From Acinetobacter tjernbergiae DSM 14971 = CIP 107465 (GTDB lineage Bacteria; Pseudomonadota; Gammaproteobacteria; Pseudomonadales; Moraxellaceae), in the NCBI RefSeq assembly GCF_000374425.1, contig NZ_KB894367.1, positions 1 to 64,000 on the forward strand: 64,000 nt of DNA, written 5' to 3'. Each line of letters opens with the position of its first letter. Position 1 is the first letter of the stretch. Below are positions 1 to 8,705 of the stretch, piece by piece. The position numbers were made by a program, and so were the translations under genes. Under the pieces are notes generated by a model. That model saw only the letters and a list, made by a program, of their open reading frames with translations, ran no database searches and was not told the DNA's origin.

Positions 1-153
1 GAAGAACATGAAAAAGAAAAGTTTAAAAGGAAAGATCAAAAAGTTGAATATGTAGAATTAATATTTGATTTAAATAACCAAGTACCAGATGGATATGAAC
101 CACCCAAAAGCCAATACAACATAGAAGAAATGATAGGTAAAAAGTTCAAATAA
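1..153 (+). CDS. 3' end of an unknown protein
   Basis: Frame 1 is open from the window edge to a TAA at 151-153 and gives 50 residues. They are rich in Lys and Glu and end in IGKKFK. The start lies outside the window. I recognise no domain. It sits next to the dif-like sites and phage remnants that follow, so it may belong to accessory DNA, but nothing in it proves that. Confidence 0.45.
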   Translation, partial: EEHEKEKFKRKDQKVEYVELIFDLNNQVPDGYEPPKSQYNIEEMIGKKFK

Positions 154-252
154 CAATCAAAATAGCCTGTTATTGCGATTCGTTCTCATTAATACTGAAA
201 GCTCCGTTATATATAGCTCAAAGAGCAAAATACAAAAAACTTTCCGAACTCA

Positions 253-278
253 GGCACACTATTAGACAGTAGTGTGCC
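253..278. terminator. Hairpin after the partial gene
   Basis: A perfect 9-bp stem (GGCACACTA / TAGTGTGCC) encloses an 8-base loop. No run of T follows on either strand, so it is a weak candidate for a Rho-independent terminator. It could instead be folded phage intergenic DNA. Confidence 0.35.
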
Positions 279-381
279 CTTTCTCAAACGATCAAAAAAT
301 ATTCTGTGCTGCGGTGCGGTACGTGGACGGGTTGTTGCTCCTTGCGTCGCACCCCCGCTCCGTTCCGCTCCTCGCACTTTC

Positions 382-412
382 GATATACGCATAATGAGCA
401 TTGATGTTAAAT
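382..412 (+). other. dif-like XerC/XerD site, degenerate
   Basis: The segment reads ACGCATAA, a 6-base spacer TGAGCA, then TTGATGTTAAAT. The E. coli dif arms as I remember them are GCGCATAA and TTATGTTAAAT, so the right arm matches with one inserted base. The site lies at the edge of a GC-rich patch (about 305-380) unlike its AT-rich surroundings. It may be a scar of XerCD-mediated integration, for example by a filamentous phage. Whether it still recombines is unknown. Confidence 0.4.
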
Positions 413-454
413 AACATCCGAGTGCTGCTGAGAGCATAGCATCATTGACAAAAA

Positions 455-479
455 ATCCACTGGAGACTCTCCAGTGGAT
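455..479 (-). terminator. Rho-independent terminator, minus strand
   Basis: A perfect 11-bp stem (ATCCACTGGAG / CTCCAGTGGAT) has a 3-base loop. On the minus strand it is followed by six T. It would stop transcripts coming from the decayed phage-like genes at 564-1036. Confidence 0.75.
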
Positions 480-501
480 CTATTTGTACAACGAAGAAGT
501 T

Positions 502-531
502 AAGTAACATAATGCGGATATTATACGCACT
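502..531 (-). other. Second dif-like site, opposite orientation
   Basis: AAGTAACATAA resembles a XerD arm and TTATACGCACT resembles a XerC arm (9 of 11 to E. coli as remembered). They are separated by 8 bases rather than the usual 6. It is in inverted orientation relative to the site at 382-412. The abnormal spacing suggests a decayed or recombined site. Confidence 0.4.
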
Positions 532-563
532 AATATATTTTTTTATTAGATATAAGCTCATGA

Positions 564-755
564 TTAATATAGTGTTTTTATTCTACCTATATTGCATTTA
601 AGCAAATCAACAGCCATTTCTAACTGATCTTCGTCAGCGTTATAACGCTCAACGTTTTGTAAATCAGTAAGAATTTTCTCAACCAATCGAAGGCTTTGAA
701 CAACGTTCTTGAGCTCTTATTCTTTCAGATAAACCTTAACTACTTCCTTTGTCAT
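564..755 (-). pseudogene. Small accessory ORF broken by an in-frame stop
   Basis: The minus strand reads ATG at 755 through 12 codons (MTKEVVKVYLKE), then TAA, then continues in the same frame for 50 codons to a TAA at 564-566. The downstream part is a well-behaved helical, charged sequence (VEKILTDLQNVERYNADEDQ), which suggests a real gene spoiled by a nonsense change. It follows the replication-gene remnant and precedes the terminator at 455-479, as expected for one phage operon. I do not recognise its function. Confidence 0.45.
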
Positions 756-823
756 AACGAAATGCTCAAGGCTTTGGAGGTTGTTGTGACTGAGTTAAAT
801 CTTTTTTAGGCAACGGCTTAACG

Positions 824-1036
824 CTAATTCTTGAGTTCGATTAGGCGTACAAATGGAATGACCTTACCGTTAGGATTCTTGGCAAGATTTTGAAGGTGAA
901 ATTTAGTAATCGCACATGCTTTTAAAAGCTCTAAAGCATCATAAAATGTACGCTCAACATATAATTTTTTAGTAGCTTCAAAGCCAACTTGATGCATTAA
1001 GCAATAGAATTTATATGCGTTATTATATTAGCTTTG
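824..1036 (-). pseudogene. Remnant of a phage-type gene, possibly a gene II/X-like replication protein
   Basis: About 70 codons on the minus strand are open and end at TAG 824-826. The text includes MHQVGFEATKKLYVERTFYD and NLAKNPNGKVIPFVRLIEL. It recalls the C-terminal part of filamentous-phage replication initiators (II/X family), but this is from memory and uncertain. A stop lies just upstream. Another frame upstream (about 1040-1110) also reads like protein, which suggests frameshifts. No intact start is seen. Confidence 0.35.
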
Positions 1037-1202
1037 GTAAAGCTTTGTTTACAAGTATTGGTGTAAATAACCAACTTAGAATTGTTCTTTATAGTTTTTT
1101 TAACATTTCGATGGGAAAAGAAATTATTTAACTTAATTTTAAAATCTATTAGAAAAACAGCTACTTAGCACCCCTACTAAATAGCTGTTTTATACGGTAT
1201 TT

Positions 1203-1952
1203 TTAATTATTATTTTGTAATTTATAGCATTCATTTAAAGCAAGCTCATAATAAGCTAAACCTTCTTTTGCAGCAAAAAACGCTTTCCTCTGTAAAATTG
1301 GATCTTTATCGCATAACCTCTTAATTAGCTCCATAGCTTCATAAGGGTGTAAATCATCATAATGAGCATGAGCTCTTAGCCAAGCCAAAGAGCGTTTATT
1401 AATATTGACTTCAGGATGTTCTGTATATGTTTGTATTCCTTTATAAACTTGTATTGTCCAATCCCCCGTCGCCCATTCTATCGCTAGATTGGTTGCGGCG
1501 ATACTTTCTGCTAAAGTTCCTCGAAAATTAATATCCCATAAGAAATGATTTACAGCATTCATTGCAGCAGGTGGTCTAACTTCATTTAACATATCAACAG
1601 TTAAACCAAAACCTTTAGCCCAATCTTGGTACCAATGCAAATGGCGTTCTTCAACTTTAATATTTTGAATTAACCAGTCTCGAGTTTCTGTGACCCCGTC
1701 AAGAGAAAAATTTGTTGCTTTAGCCAAGGCTCCAGCCATATAAGATGGAAAATGAGCAACTAAAGGATAAAAGTTCAAAAGTGCTGAGCGAAAACATTCG
1801 AGGTTTAAATTTCCATTCGCCATGTCCTGAAATAGAGGGTGCTTACTAACTTTTTCTTTTACAGGTAAAAGTTCATCCCAAAATTGCTGAGACCATTCTG
1901 AATGAGTTGTAATTTCTAGTTTTGTTCCGTATTGCTGCTTTATGATAGTCAT
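1203..1952 (-). CDS. UndA-like non-heme iron fatty-acid decarboxylase homologue (TenA/PqqC fold)
   Basis: This is a 249-residue all-helical protein. Pseudomonas UndA converts medium-chain fatty acids (lauric acid) to terminal alkenes (1-undecene). Key positions align: E101 and H104 in VEERHLHW, E159 in ATNLAIEWATG, and HAHYDDLH at 195-202 with H195, D199/D200 and H202. These correspond to the iron ligands of UndA as I remember them. ATG at 1952 has AGGATG upstream. It stands alone, divergent from the diguanylate cyclase. Related families include TenA, PqqC and CADD, so substrate and product are inferred; databases often call such proteins TenA family regulators. Confidence 0.7.
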   Translation of the reverse strand: MTIIKQQYGTKLEITTHSEWSQQFWDELLPVKEKVSKHPLFQDMANGNLNLECFRSALLNFYPLVAHFPSYMAGALAKATNFSLDGVTETRDWLIQNIKVEERHLHWYQDWAKGFGLTVDMLNEVRPPAAMNAVNHFLWDINFRGTLAESIAATNLAIEWATGDWTIQVYKGIQTYTEHPEVNINKRSLAWLRAHAHYDDLHPYEAMELIKRLCDKDPILQRKAFFAAKEGLAYYELALNECYKLQNNN

Positions 1953-2285
1953 TTCGATGCATCCTATTTCGTATGACCTATTTCAACCATATTCCATGAT
2001 TGTACTTTTTATAAATTGTATCTTAATACAATAAATATACAATGATTGTTATTTAATTTGTAACATTTTTTATATGTGTAGCATTTTATTAAATTTAATC
2101 ATTATATTACTGGTATAGATTTATTTTACACCAAAAGACAGAGTGAATACTGAATAATGAAATTTAGTTATCATAAAAATTCTTAATTTTATGTAATCTA
2201 ATACACATTTTATTAAATTCAGTGTAACGTAGTTAAAACAATCCCTATTTACATTTATAAAAACATTGGGGGCGGTGAAGATAAA
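1953..2285. promoter_or_regulatory. Divergent intergenic region with an inverted repeat
   Basis: This AT-rich, 333-base region separates the divergent UndA-like and diguanylate cyclase genes and must carry both promoters. It contains TTGTAT-CTTA-ATACAA at 2016-2031 and further TTGTA/TACAA words nearby, which could bind a dimeric regulator. No regulator gene is adjacent. GGGGGCGGTGAAG lies just before the ATG at 2286. Confidence 0.4.
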
Positions 2286-3515
2286 ATGAAGTTAAAAGCA
2301 TCCAATCTGTTGGGGCAAGAACAAATTGATTTGTTAATCTCTCGTGGATTAAATTTGGTTTGGTTTCCTAAAGAATTAGAAAATATCTATAAAGATCAGT
2401 ATAGAACTGAAGCTGCACATGAATTTCGCTATCGTGCCCCTATCATTTTGGGACTATACTCCTATTTAAGTTTTGGTACTTATGAAATCTTACCAATCGA
2501 GATGCGTTCCGAATGGATCGCATATTATGGTTGGGTGGGTATGATCATTGTTCTTGCATGGTTACTTTCTTTTGCACCCTCAATGAATAAATGGTTTGAT
2601 CATTATGTCTGTTTAGGGGCGACAGGTGCTGTTGCGCTTACATTCACCCTGATTAATGTATTAGAACAAGGTCATAATAATGTATTCTTCCATGCTGCAA
2701 TGATGTATGCAGTTGTTATTATTTATGGTTTTGTCGGAATGCGGTTTTATACCGCAATGTTTGCTGGATGGTTTGGTGGGCTCATTGGTATTGTGGCAAG
2801 TATCTGGCTACACGGTTCTATTGATTGGACTTATTTAAATCGAACCTATACCTTTAGTAGTTTTCTTGGTATGGCATTAGCTTATGCAATCGATCGACAA
2901 CATCGAGAAAATTACCTACAAAATTGTATGATCGAGTTAAATCGGCTTGAACTGATGCGCCAAGCACAACAGCTTTCTATTCTATCGCAACAAGATGCTT
3001 TGACTGGTTTGGCAAATAGACGATATTTAGATGAGGTTCTGGAAAATGAATGGAAACGTTCAATTCGCCATGAAGTTCCGATTACCATTATGATGGTGGA
3101 CATTGATTATTTTAAACTGTACAACGATACTTTAGGGCATATTCAAGGTGATCAATGTCTGAGACGTATTGCCATTCTGTTAGGCTCTATTTCGTCTCGA
3201 AGTGGGGATCTTGCGGCACGTTATGGTGGTGAAGAATTTTTACTCTTATTTTCGATGACTGACAAAGAACAAGCACTTATCCAAGTTCAACGTTTGATGG
3301 AATTGGTGCGTAACATTGCAATTGCTCATCCTCGAAGTAGTGTTTCCAAATACGTTACGATCAGTGTTGGTGTTGCAACCATGATTCCGCATTTAAATGA
3401 CAGTCTATCCGAGTTTATTTCTAAAGCTGATCATGCCTTATATGTAGCAAAAAGTAATGGTCGAAATCAATATCATATCGCAACGGTTGATCAAACGATT
3501 TCTGAAACTCTATGA
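2286..3515 (+). CDS. Membrane diguanylate cyclase (GGDEF domain)
   Basis: The product makes cyclic di-GMP from two GTP. Residues about 45-210 form roughly six hydrophobic segments, a membrane sensor region that I cannot assign to a named MASE class. A C-terminal GGDEF domain follows (about 235-400). The active site reads RYGGEEF, with Asp residues in MMVDIDYFKLYND. An inhibitory I-site motif, RSGD, sits five residues before GGEEF, so product feedback is likely. No EAL domain is present. The start has a purine-rich ribosome site. It is transcribed alone and converges on aroC. Confidence 0.9.
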   Translation: MKLKASNLLGQEQIDLLISRGLNLVWFPKELENIYKDQYRTEAAHEFRYRAPIILGLYSYLSFGTYEILPIEMRSEWIAYYGWVGMIIVLAWLLSFAPSMNKWFDHYVCLGATGAVALTFTLINVLEQGHNNVFFHAAMMYAVVIIYGFVGMRFYTAMFAGWFGGLIGIVASIWLHGSIDWTYLNRTYTFSSFLGMALAYAIDRQHRENYLQNCMIELNRLELMRQAQQLSILSQQDALTGLANRRYLDEVLENEWKRSIRHEVPITIMMVDIDYFKLYNDTLGHIQGDQCLRRIAILLGSISSRSGDLAARYGGEEFLLLFSMTDKEQALIQVQRLMELVRNIAIAHPRSSVSKYVTISVGVATMIPHLNDSLSEFISKADHALYVAKSNGRNQYHIATVDQTISETL

Positions 3516-3555
3516 AGTAGCAGATGAAGACAGTTAAATTGTATAAAATAAGGAA

Positions 3556-3585
3556 CACACTTACGCCCCTTTGGGCGCAAGTGTG
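3556..3585 (-). terminator. Hairpin between convergent genes
   Basis: CACACTTACGCCC pairs with GGGCGCAAGTGTG, with one mismatch, around a short loop. On the minus strand it is followed by a T-rich stretch (TTCCTTATTTT), so it most likely terminates aroC. It lies between the ends of the diguanylate cyclase gene and aroC. Confidence 0.6.
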
Positions 3586-3594
3586 CAAAAATGA

Positions 3595-4686
3595 TTACGA
3601 TTCGATTGGTTGAAATGGTGGGATAACATCTGCATTTTGCGCACGATTTCTTAGGAAGTGATCCATTAGTACAATCGCGAGCATTGCTTCAGCAATTGGA
3701 GTCGCTCGAACACCCACACAAGGATCATGACGACCTTTGGTGAGTACATCTGTATTCTCACGATCAATCGTAATGGTTTTACCTGGTGTAGTAATACTTG
3801 CTGTTGGTTTCAATGCGATTGCTACACGAATCGTTTGACCACTCGAAATTCCGCCTAAAATTCCGCCTGCATGATTAGCAAGGAAACCATCTGTCGTCAG
3901 TTCATCACGCGTTTCATGCCCGAATTGTCCTGCAACGGCAAAACCATCACCAATCTCAACCCCTTTCACTGCGTTGATACTCATCATTGCATGAGCAATA
4001 TCAGCATCTAAACGGTCAAATACTGGTTCACCCCAGCCAACAGGAACTTTTTCAGCAACAATTTCTAGTTTTGCACCACAACTTGTACCTTGCTCACGTA
4101 ATGACGTGACAAGTTGCTCAAAACGAGGAACAGCATCAACATCACCACAGAAAAATGGATTATTCGGCACTTCAGACCAATCTAATTTTTCAGCAATTTC
4201 ATTACCAATTTGTGTTACATGTCCACGAATATCAACACCAAATTTCTCAGTAAGATATTTCTTTGCAATCGCACCCGCAGCAACACGCATTGCAGTTTCA
4301 CGAGCACTTGAACGACCACCACCACGATAGTCACGGAAGCCATATTTTTGTGTATAAGTATAGTCTGCATGCCCCGGACGAAAAGTCTGAGCAATATTAC
4401 CGTAGTCTTTTGATTTCTGGTCTGTATTACGAATTAATAAACCAATTGATGTTCCTGTCGTTTTTCCTTCAAAAACCCCAGAAATGATCTCAACTTGATC
4501 TGGCTCTTTGCGTTGCGTTGCAAACTTAGAAGTACCTGGTTTACGACGATCTAAATCTTTTTGTAAGTCTGCTTCACAAAGTTCAAGACCTGGTGGTACA
4601 CCATCGACAATTGCCATCAAGCCCGCACCATGTGACTCACCACATGTGGTCACACGAAATAACTGACCAATACTATTTCCTGCCAT
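3595..4686 (-). CDS. aroC: Chorismate synthase
   Basis: It catalyses the last shikimate-pathway step, EPSP to chorismate, with reduced FMN. The 363-residue length is normal. Family signatures are visible: GESHGAGL near residue 17, RPGHADYTY and [11 protein letters not shown] in the middle, and GGISSGQ followed by [11 protein letters not shown] near the end. It lies downstream of the 121-residue unknown gene and prmB on the same strand with short gaps, so it is probably co-transcribed with them. The other chorismate-related genes in the window, DAHP synthase and trpB, lie at separate loci. Confidence 0.97.
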   Translation of the reverse strand: MAGNSIGQLFRVTTCGESHGAGLMAIVDGVPPGLELCEADLQKDLDRRKPGTSKFATQRKEPDQVEIISGVFEGKTTGTSIGLLIRNTDQKSKDYGNIAQTFRPGHADYTYTQKYGFRDYRGGGRSSARETAMRVAAGAIAKKYLTEKFGVDIRGHVTQIGNEIAEKLDWSEVPNNPFFCGDVDAVPRFEQLVTSLREQGTSCGAKLEIVAEKVPVGWGEPVFDRLDADIAHAMMSINAVKGVEIGDGFAVAGQFGHETRDELTTDGFLANHAGGILGGISSGQTIRVAIALKPTASITTPGKTITIDRENTDVLTKGRHDPCVGVRATPIAEAMLAIVLMDHFLRNRAQNADVIPPFQPIES

Positions 4687-4701
4687 TTTTTAACCTATAT
4701 T

Positions 4702-5067
4702 TTATTCATCAAAACGGTCGCACATTTCATCTAGCATTAATTCATAGACCTGCCCTAAAACATCTTCATCACATAGTTGACGATAAGCTAGGACAATATA
4801 TTCAATCAGATTTTTATAATCCGAGACTAAATAAAGACAATGAACCAATGGCTCTGTGGCATCAGGATCAAATTCATCATACCCTAAGTTTATAAGTAGT
4901 TTATCAAATTGCTGACAGACTTCTTGTTTAAAAACCTCTGAGTTAATTGCATCAATATCACTTTGATTCCACTGATTTTTTAATAAAATCAAACCATCTT
5001 CAAACTGCTGAATTTGGGTTTGATTTAAATCAGGTTTGATTGTAAGTAGAATGTCTGCAATTGGCAT
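4702..5067 (-). CDS. Conserved-looking unknown protein between prmB and aroC
   Basis: This is a 121-residue acidic protein with no signal peptide or membrane segment. It begins MPIADILLTIKPDLNQTQ and ends MLDEMCDRFDE. I do not recognise a domain. It lies 11 bases after prmB and 15 before aroC, all on the minus strand. That tight packing supports a real gene. No function can be given. Confidence 0.7.
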   Translation of the reverse strand: MPIADILLTIKPDLNQTQIQQFEDGLILLKNQWNQSDIDAINSEVFKQEVCQQFDKLLINLGYDEFDPDATEPLVHCLYLVSDYKNLIEYIVLAYRQLCDEDVLGQVYELMLDEMCDRFDE

Positions 5068-5078
5068 GATGTATGACT

Positions 5079-6092
5079 CTAGATCTGCTCAACAGATTGT
5101 TGAAAGATGTCTTTATAACGGCGGCATTGTTCCGCAGTTAATGCAAAAATACCAGAACCACCTTTTTGGAACGTTAACCAGTGGAAATCAACAGTATTGA
5201 AGTTTTGGCGCATTGCCCATTCAGAGTTACCGACTTCAATTACAATTAATCCATCTTCAGTTAAATAGTCAGCCGCTTGTGCTAACATTTTACGGACTAA
5301 ATCTAAGCCATCTTGACCCGCTGCAAGTGCAAGTTCAGGCTCATGTAAGAATTCTTCTGGTAAATCTGCCATATCTTCTGCATCCACATAAGGTGGATTA
5401 CTTACGATGAGATCATATTGATTTTCAGCAGGAATTTTTGAGAATAAATCAGACTCAAGCAAAGCAACTTGATATTGCTTGTCATGATGTTCAGCATTAA
5501 TGGATGCAACTTCCAAAGCTTCTTTGGAAATGTCAGTTGCATCCACTTCAGAATCTGGAAATGCATAAGCTAAAGCAATCGCAATACAACCTGAACCTGT
5601 ACACATATCTAAAATGCGTTGAGGTGTTTTTGGGTGGGTATTTTCAGGTAAGTTATTCAATGCTTCAAGCATTTGACCATTTTCATTCAAGCAATATGGC
5701 GCAAAGCGTTGTTCGATCAATTCGGCAATTGGTGAACGAGGAATCAGTACACGTTCATCTACATAATATGGTTTATTACAGAAATAAGCCAAATTCAATA
5801 AATATGATGTTGGAATACGATCATTAATTCGACGTTCTAATAAACTTAAGAACTCTGCTTTTTCAGTTGGGAGCAGTTTCGCATCTAAGATTTCTGCATC
5901 TGCTTTCCACTCAAGAGAAAGGGTTTGCAAAACGAGTGCTGAACTTTCTGCAAAATAATCTTCAGTACCTTGACCTAAGTGCGCATCATATTGACGAAGT
6001 GCTGTTACACCAAAACGAATAAAATCTCGAATGGTTACTAAATTTTCAGCCGCTTCTTGTATATGTTCAGGGCTGATCGTAGGTCGCTCCAC
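5079..6092 (-). CDS. prmB: Ribosomal protein L3 N5-glutamine methyltransferase
   Basis: It transfers a methyl group from SAM to a glutamine of ribosomal protein L3. The 337-residue length fits PrmB. The SAM-binding motif is ILDMCTGSGCIAIALA (about residues 160-175), and the catalytic NPPY is in DLIVSNPPYVDAEDM. The N-terminal helical part includes RIPTSYLLN, as in the PrmA/PrmB/PrmC group. PrmC is the closest alternative, but PrmC usually sits beside prfA; length and the N-terminal sequence favour PrmB. It is the first gene of the prmB-unknown-aroC group. Confidence 0.92.
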   Translation of the reverse strand: MERPTISPEHIQEAAENLVTIRDFIRFGVTALRQYDAHLGQGTEDYFAESSALVLQTLSLEWKADAEILDAKLLPTEKAEFLSLLERRINDRIPTSYLLNLAYFCNKPYYVDERVLIPRSPIAELIEQRFAPYCLNENGQMLEALNNLPENTHPKTPQRILDMCTGSGCIAIALAYAFPDSEVDATDISKEALEVASINAEHHDKQYQVALLESDLFSKIPAENQYDLIVSNPPYVDAEDMADLPEEFLHEPELALAAGQDGLDLVRKMLAQAADYLTEDGLIVIEVGNSEWAMRQNFNTVDFHWLTFQKGGSGIFALTAEQCRRYKDIFQQSVEQI

Positions 6093-6203
6093 TTAGGCGT
6101 CTCCAAAAGTGCTAATTGCAAAACGGTTTATTTTACCTGAGCCTAGAAAAGCAAAGCAACGCTTTAACCCGTTTAGAACAGGATTCAGCCTAATTTAACA
6201 ATA

Positions 6204-6236
6204 AAAAAACCACCTCATCTGAATGAAGTGGTTTTT
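6204..6236 (-). terminator. Terminator downstream of trpB
   Basis: AACCAC and GTGGTT arms enclose partly paired DNA, with T-runs on both flanks. It lies just past the trpB stop and upstream of prmB. On the minus strand the stem is followed by TTTTTT. Confidence 0.75.
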
Positions 6237-6263
6237 CAGTCATAAATATTGGAAAACTCAAAC

Positions 6264-7469
6264 TTATAGGCTTAATTTTTCAGCCACATAATCAGCATCT
6301 TTATCACCACGACCAGATAGATTCACCACAATCTTGGTATTCCGCTCCATTTTTGGTGCTTCACGTATCGCCCAAGCGACTGCATGTGAACTTTCTAAAG
6401 CAGGAACAATGCCTTCAACACGCGAAAGTGTCATAAAGGCATCTAAACACTCTTGATCAGTTGCCGTTTCATACTGCACACGACCAAGTTCTTTTAGAAA
6501 ACTATGCTGTGGGCCAACACCCGGATAGTCCAATCCTGATGCAATAGAATGTACAGGTAGCGGTTCACCATTTTCATCTTCAAGTACATAACATGCCATA
6601 CCATGAATCTGACTAGGCTTACCCAAAGTGAGCGTTGCAGAATGTTTATCTGTATCTAAACCATGACCTGCGGGTTCTACTCCCACTAATTTCACTTCTG
6701 GTACATTTAAAAATGCAGTAAATGCACCAATGGCATTCGATCCACCACCAACACAAGCAACAACATAGTCAGGATTTTGCCCAAAACGCTCATTTGACTG
6801 GATCTTGATTTCATTACCAATGATCGACTGGAAGTCTCGTACCATTTTCGGAAATGGATGTGGTCCAACCACTGAACCAATTGCATAAATATAGTTTTTA
6901 GGGTCTTTTAGATATTCTTCAAAGGCACTATCCACTGCATCTTTTAATGTGGCAGTCCCTTGTGTAACTGAAACCAATTTCGCGCCAAGGATTTTCATCT
7001 TCACGACATTGGGATGTTCTTTTTCAATATCGACTTGCCCCATGTGAATTTCACAAGGAATACCCACTAATGCACAAGCTGTGGCTAAAGCGACACCATG
7101 TTGCCCTGCACCCGTTTCGGCAATGACTTTGCTTTTACTCATATACTTGGCAAGCAAAGCCTCACCTAAACAGTGATTTATCTTATGCGCACCAGTATGG
7201 TTGAGGTCTTCGCGTTTTAGATAAATCTGAGCACCGCCGAGTTGATCGGACAGGCGCTTCGCATGAAATAATGGACTTGGTCGACCTACATAGTTTTTAA
7301 ATAAGTCATTCAATTCATTTTGAAATTCAGGTGTATGACGAATTTCTTCATACGCCGCATTAATTTCATCCATCGCTTCTTTCAAATGAGGAGGAATAAA
7401 CTGACCACCAAAATTACCAAAGAAACCTGCTTCATTCGGTAAAGCAATCCCATTAATTTGATGTTCCAT
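6264..7469 (-). CDS. trpB: Tryptophan synthase beta chain
   Basis: It is a PLP enzyme that joins indole and serine to form tryptophan, acting with TrpA. The 401-residue length is typical. [17 protein letters not shown] carries the PLP lysine near residue 90, and GGGSNAIG near 236 binds the phosphate. The start [15 protein letters not shown] has GAGGAA upstream. No trpA lies next to it in this window, and trpF is not seen either. It follows the VWA gene by 36 bases on the same strand, so read-through from the MoxR/VWA genes is possible. Confidence 0.96.
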   Translation of the reverse strand: MEHQINGIALPNEAGFFGNFGGQFIPPHLKEAMDEINAAYEEIRHTPEFQNELNDLFKNYVGRPSPLFHAKRLSDQLGGAQIYLKREDLNHTGAHKINHCLGEALLAKYMSKSKVIAETGAGQHGVALATACALVGIPCEIHMGQVDIEKEHPNVVKMKILGAKLVSVTQGTATLKDAVDSAFEEYLKDPKNYIYAIGSVVGPHPFPKMVRDFQSIIGNEIKIQSNERFGQNPDYVVACVGGGSNAIGAFTAFLNVPEVKLVGVEPAGHGLDTDKHSATLTLGKPSQIHGMACYVLEDENGEPLPVHSIASGLDYPGVGPQHSFLKELGRVQYETATDQECLDAFMTLSRVEGIVPALESSHAVAWAIREAPKMERNTKIVVNLSGRGDKDADYVAEKLSL

Positions 7470-7505
7470 GATTCCTCCTATTCTTATAAAGTATGCGTAT
7501 AAACG

Positions 7506-8693
7506 CTAACGAGACAAATAACGGGTCATATCCTCAATGCCTTTTAATGTCATTGGATACATATGATTTTCAAAAATATCTTTAATCCAGTTAATGGTCT
7601 GGGTGTAATGCCAATAACCTTCCATTTCAGGATTCAGCCAAGCTGTTTTATCAAAGTGCTGACGTAAACGTCTTAACCATACTTCTCCAGCCTCATCATT
7701 CATATATTCGACTGAACCACCTGCTGATTTTAATTCGTATGGTGCCATACTGGCATCACCGACTACAATTACACGATAGTCTCGACCATAGGTATGAAAT
7801 AAATCCCATGTATTCATACGGGTCGAACTACGACGGTGGTTATCCTTCCATACATAATCATAAAGACAATTGTGGAAATAGAAGTATTCTAGGGTTTTAA
7901 ACTCCGATTTGGCTGCACTAAATAACTTTTCACATTCAGCAATATAGGCATCCATTGAGCCACCGACATCAAATAACATCAAAACTTTGATACGGTTACG
8001 GCGTTCAGGCACAAGCTGTACGTCTAAAATACCCTGTTTAGCAGTTTCACGAATAGTACCATCAACATCGAGCTCTTCAGCCGCGCCTTGACGAGCAAAC
8101 TTACGTAAACGGCGTAAAGCAATTTGCATCTGACGTGTTCCTAAAACTTGATCATCATCAAGATTTTGGTATTTACGCTGCTCCCACACCTTTACAGCCG
8201 AACGTTTACGCCCCGGCCCACCAATGCGAACACCTTCAGGGTGATCACCAAAAGCACCAAAAGGTGACGTTCCCCCCGTACCAATCATACGATTGCCGCC
8301 CTGATGTTTTTTATGTTGTTCACGTAAACGTTCTTCCAACATTTTCATCAGTTCTTCGAGAGAACCTGCTTTTTTTAATTCTTCACGTTGCTCAGGGGTT
8401 AAATGCTTTTCAAGTAACTCAAGATCAAACCAATCTTTGGGTAACTTGTGAACTTGTTTGAGTAACTCGTCCAAATCAAAAGTTTCAATGCCATCAAAGT
8501 AGTCTTTCATAGCACGATCGAACTTATCAAAAAAACGCTCATCTTTGACTAAAATTGTTTTAGCCAATTGATAGAACTCTTCCTGATCTGCAAACACAAG
8601 TCCTGAAGCAACCGCCTGATTAAGATCAATCAGCTCACGAGTTGTAACAGGTACGCCATATTTGCGTAAGGTGTAAAACAATCGCACAAACAT
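7506..8693 (-). CDS. VWA-domain protein, CoxE/YeaP-like partner of a MoxR ATPase
   Basis: This 395-residue soluble protein has a C-terminal von Willebrand A-like domain. Its metal site reads DVGGSMDAY (about residue 243), where the classical form is DxSxS, so the first Ser is Gly. The middle part is basic (PGRKRSAVKVWEQRKYQN) and the N-terminus is helical and charged. Such proteins are usually paired with MoxR AAA ATPases and act in assembly or activation of other proteins. Here the MoxR gene lies 12 bases upstream on the same strand. The client is unknown. Confidence 0.85.
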   Translation of the reverse strand: MFVRLFYTLRKYGVPVTTRELIDLNQAVASGLVFADQEEFYQLAKTILVKDERFFDKFDRAMKDYFDGIETFDLDELLKQVHKLPKDWFDLELLEKHLTPEQREELKKAGSLEELMKMLEERLREQHKKHQGGNRMIGTGGTSPFGAFGDHPEGVRIGGPGRKRSAVKVWEQRKYQNLDDDQVLGTRQMQIALRRLRKFARQGAAEELDVDGTIRETAKQGILDVQLVPERRNRIKVLMLFDVGGSMDAYIAECEKLFSAAKSEFKTLEYFYFHNCLYDYVWKDNHRRSSTRMNTWDLFHTYGRDYRVIVVGDASMAPYELKSAGGSVEYMNDEAGEVWLRRLRQHFDKTAWLNPEMEGYWHYTQTINWIKDIFENHMYPMTLKGIEDMTRYLSR

Positions 8694-8705
8694 TGGTAAA
8701 CACTC

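Noticed and set aside
207-437. 76-codon minus-strand ORF over the GC-rich patch
   Set aside because: It overlaps a hairpin and the dif-like site, has low-complexity Arg/Thr/Ala text, and lacks a ribosome site. It is likely a chance ORF in structured DNA.
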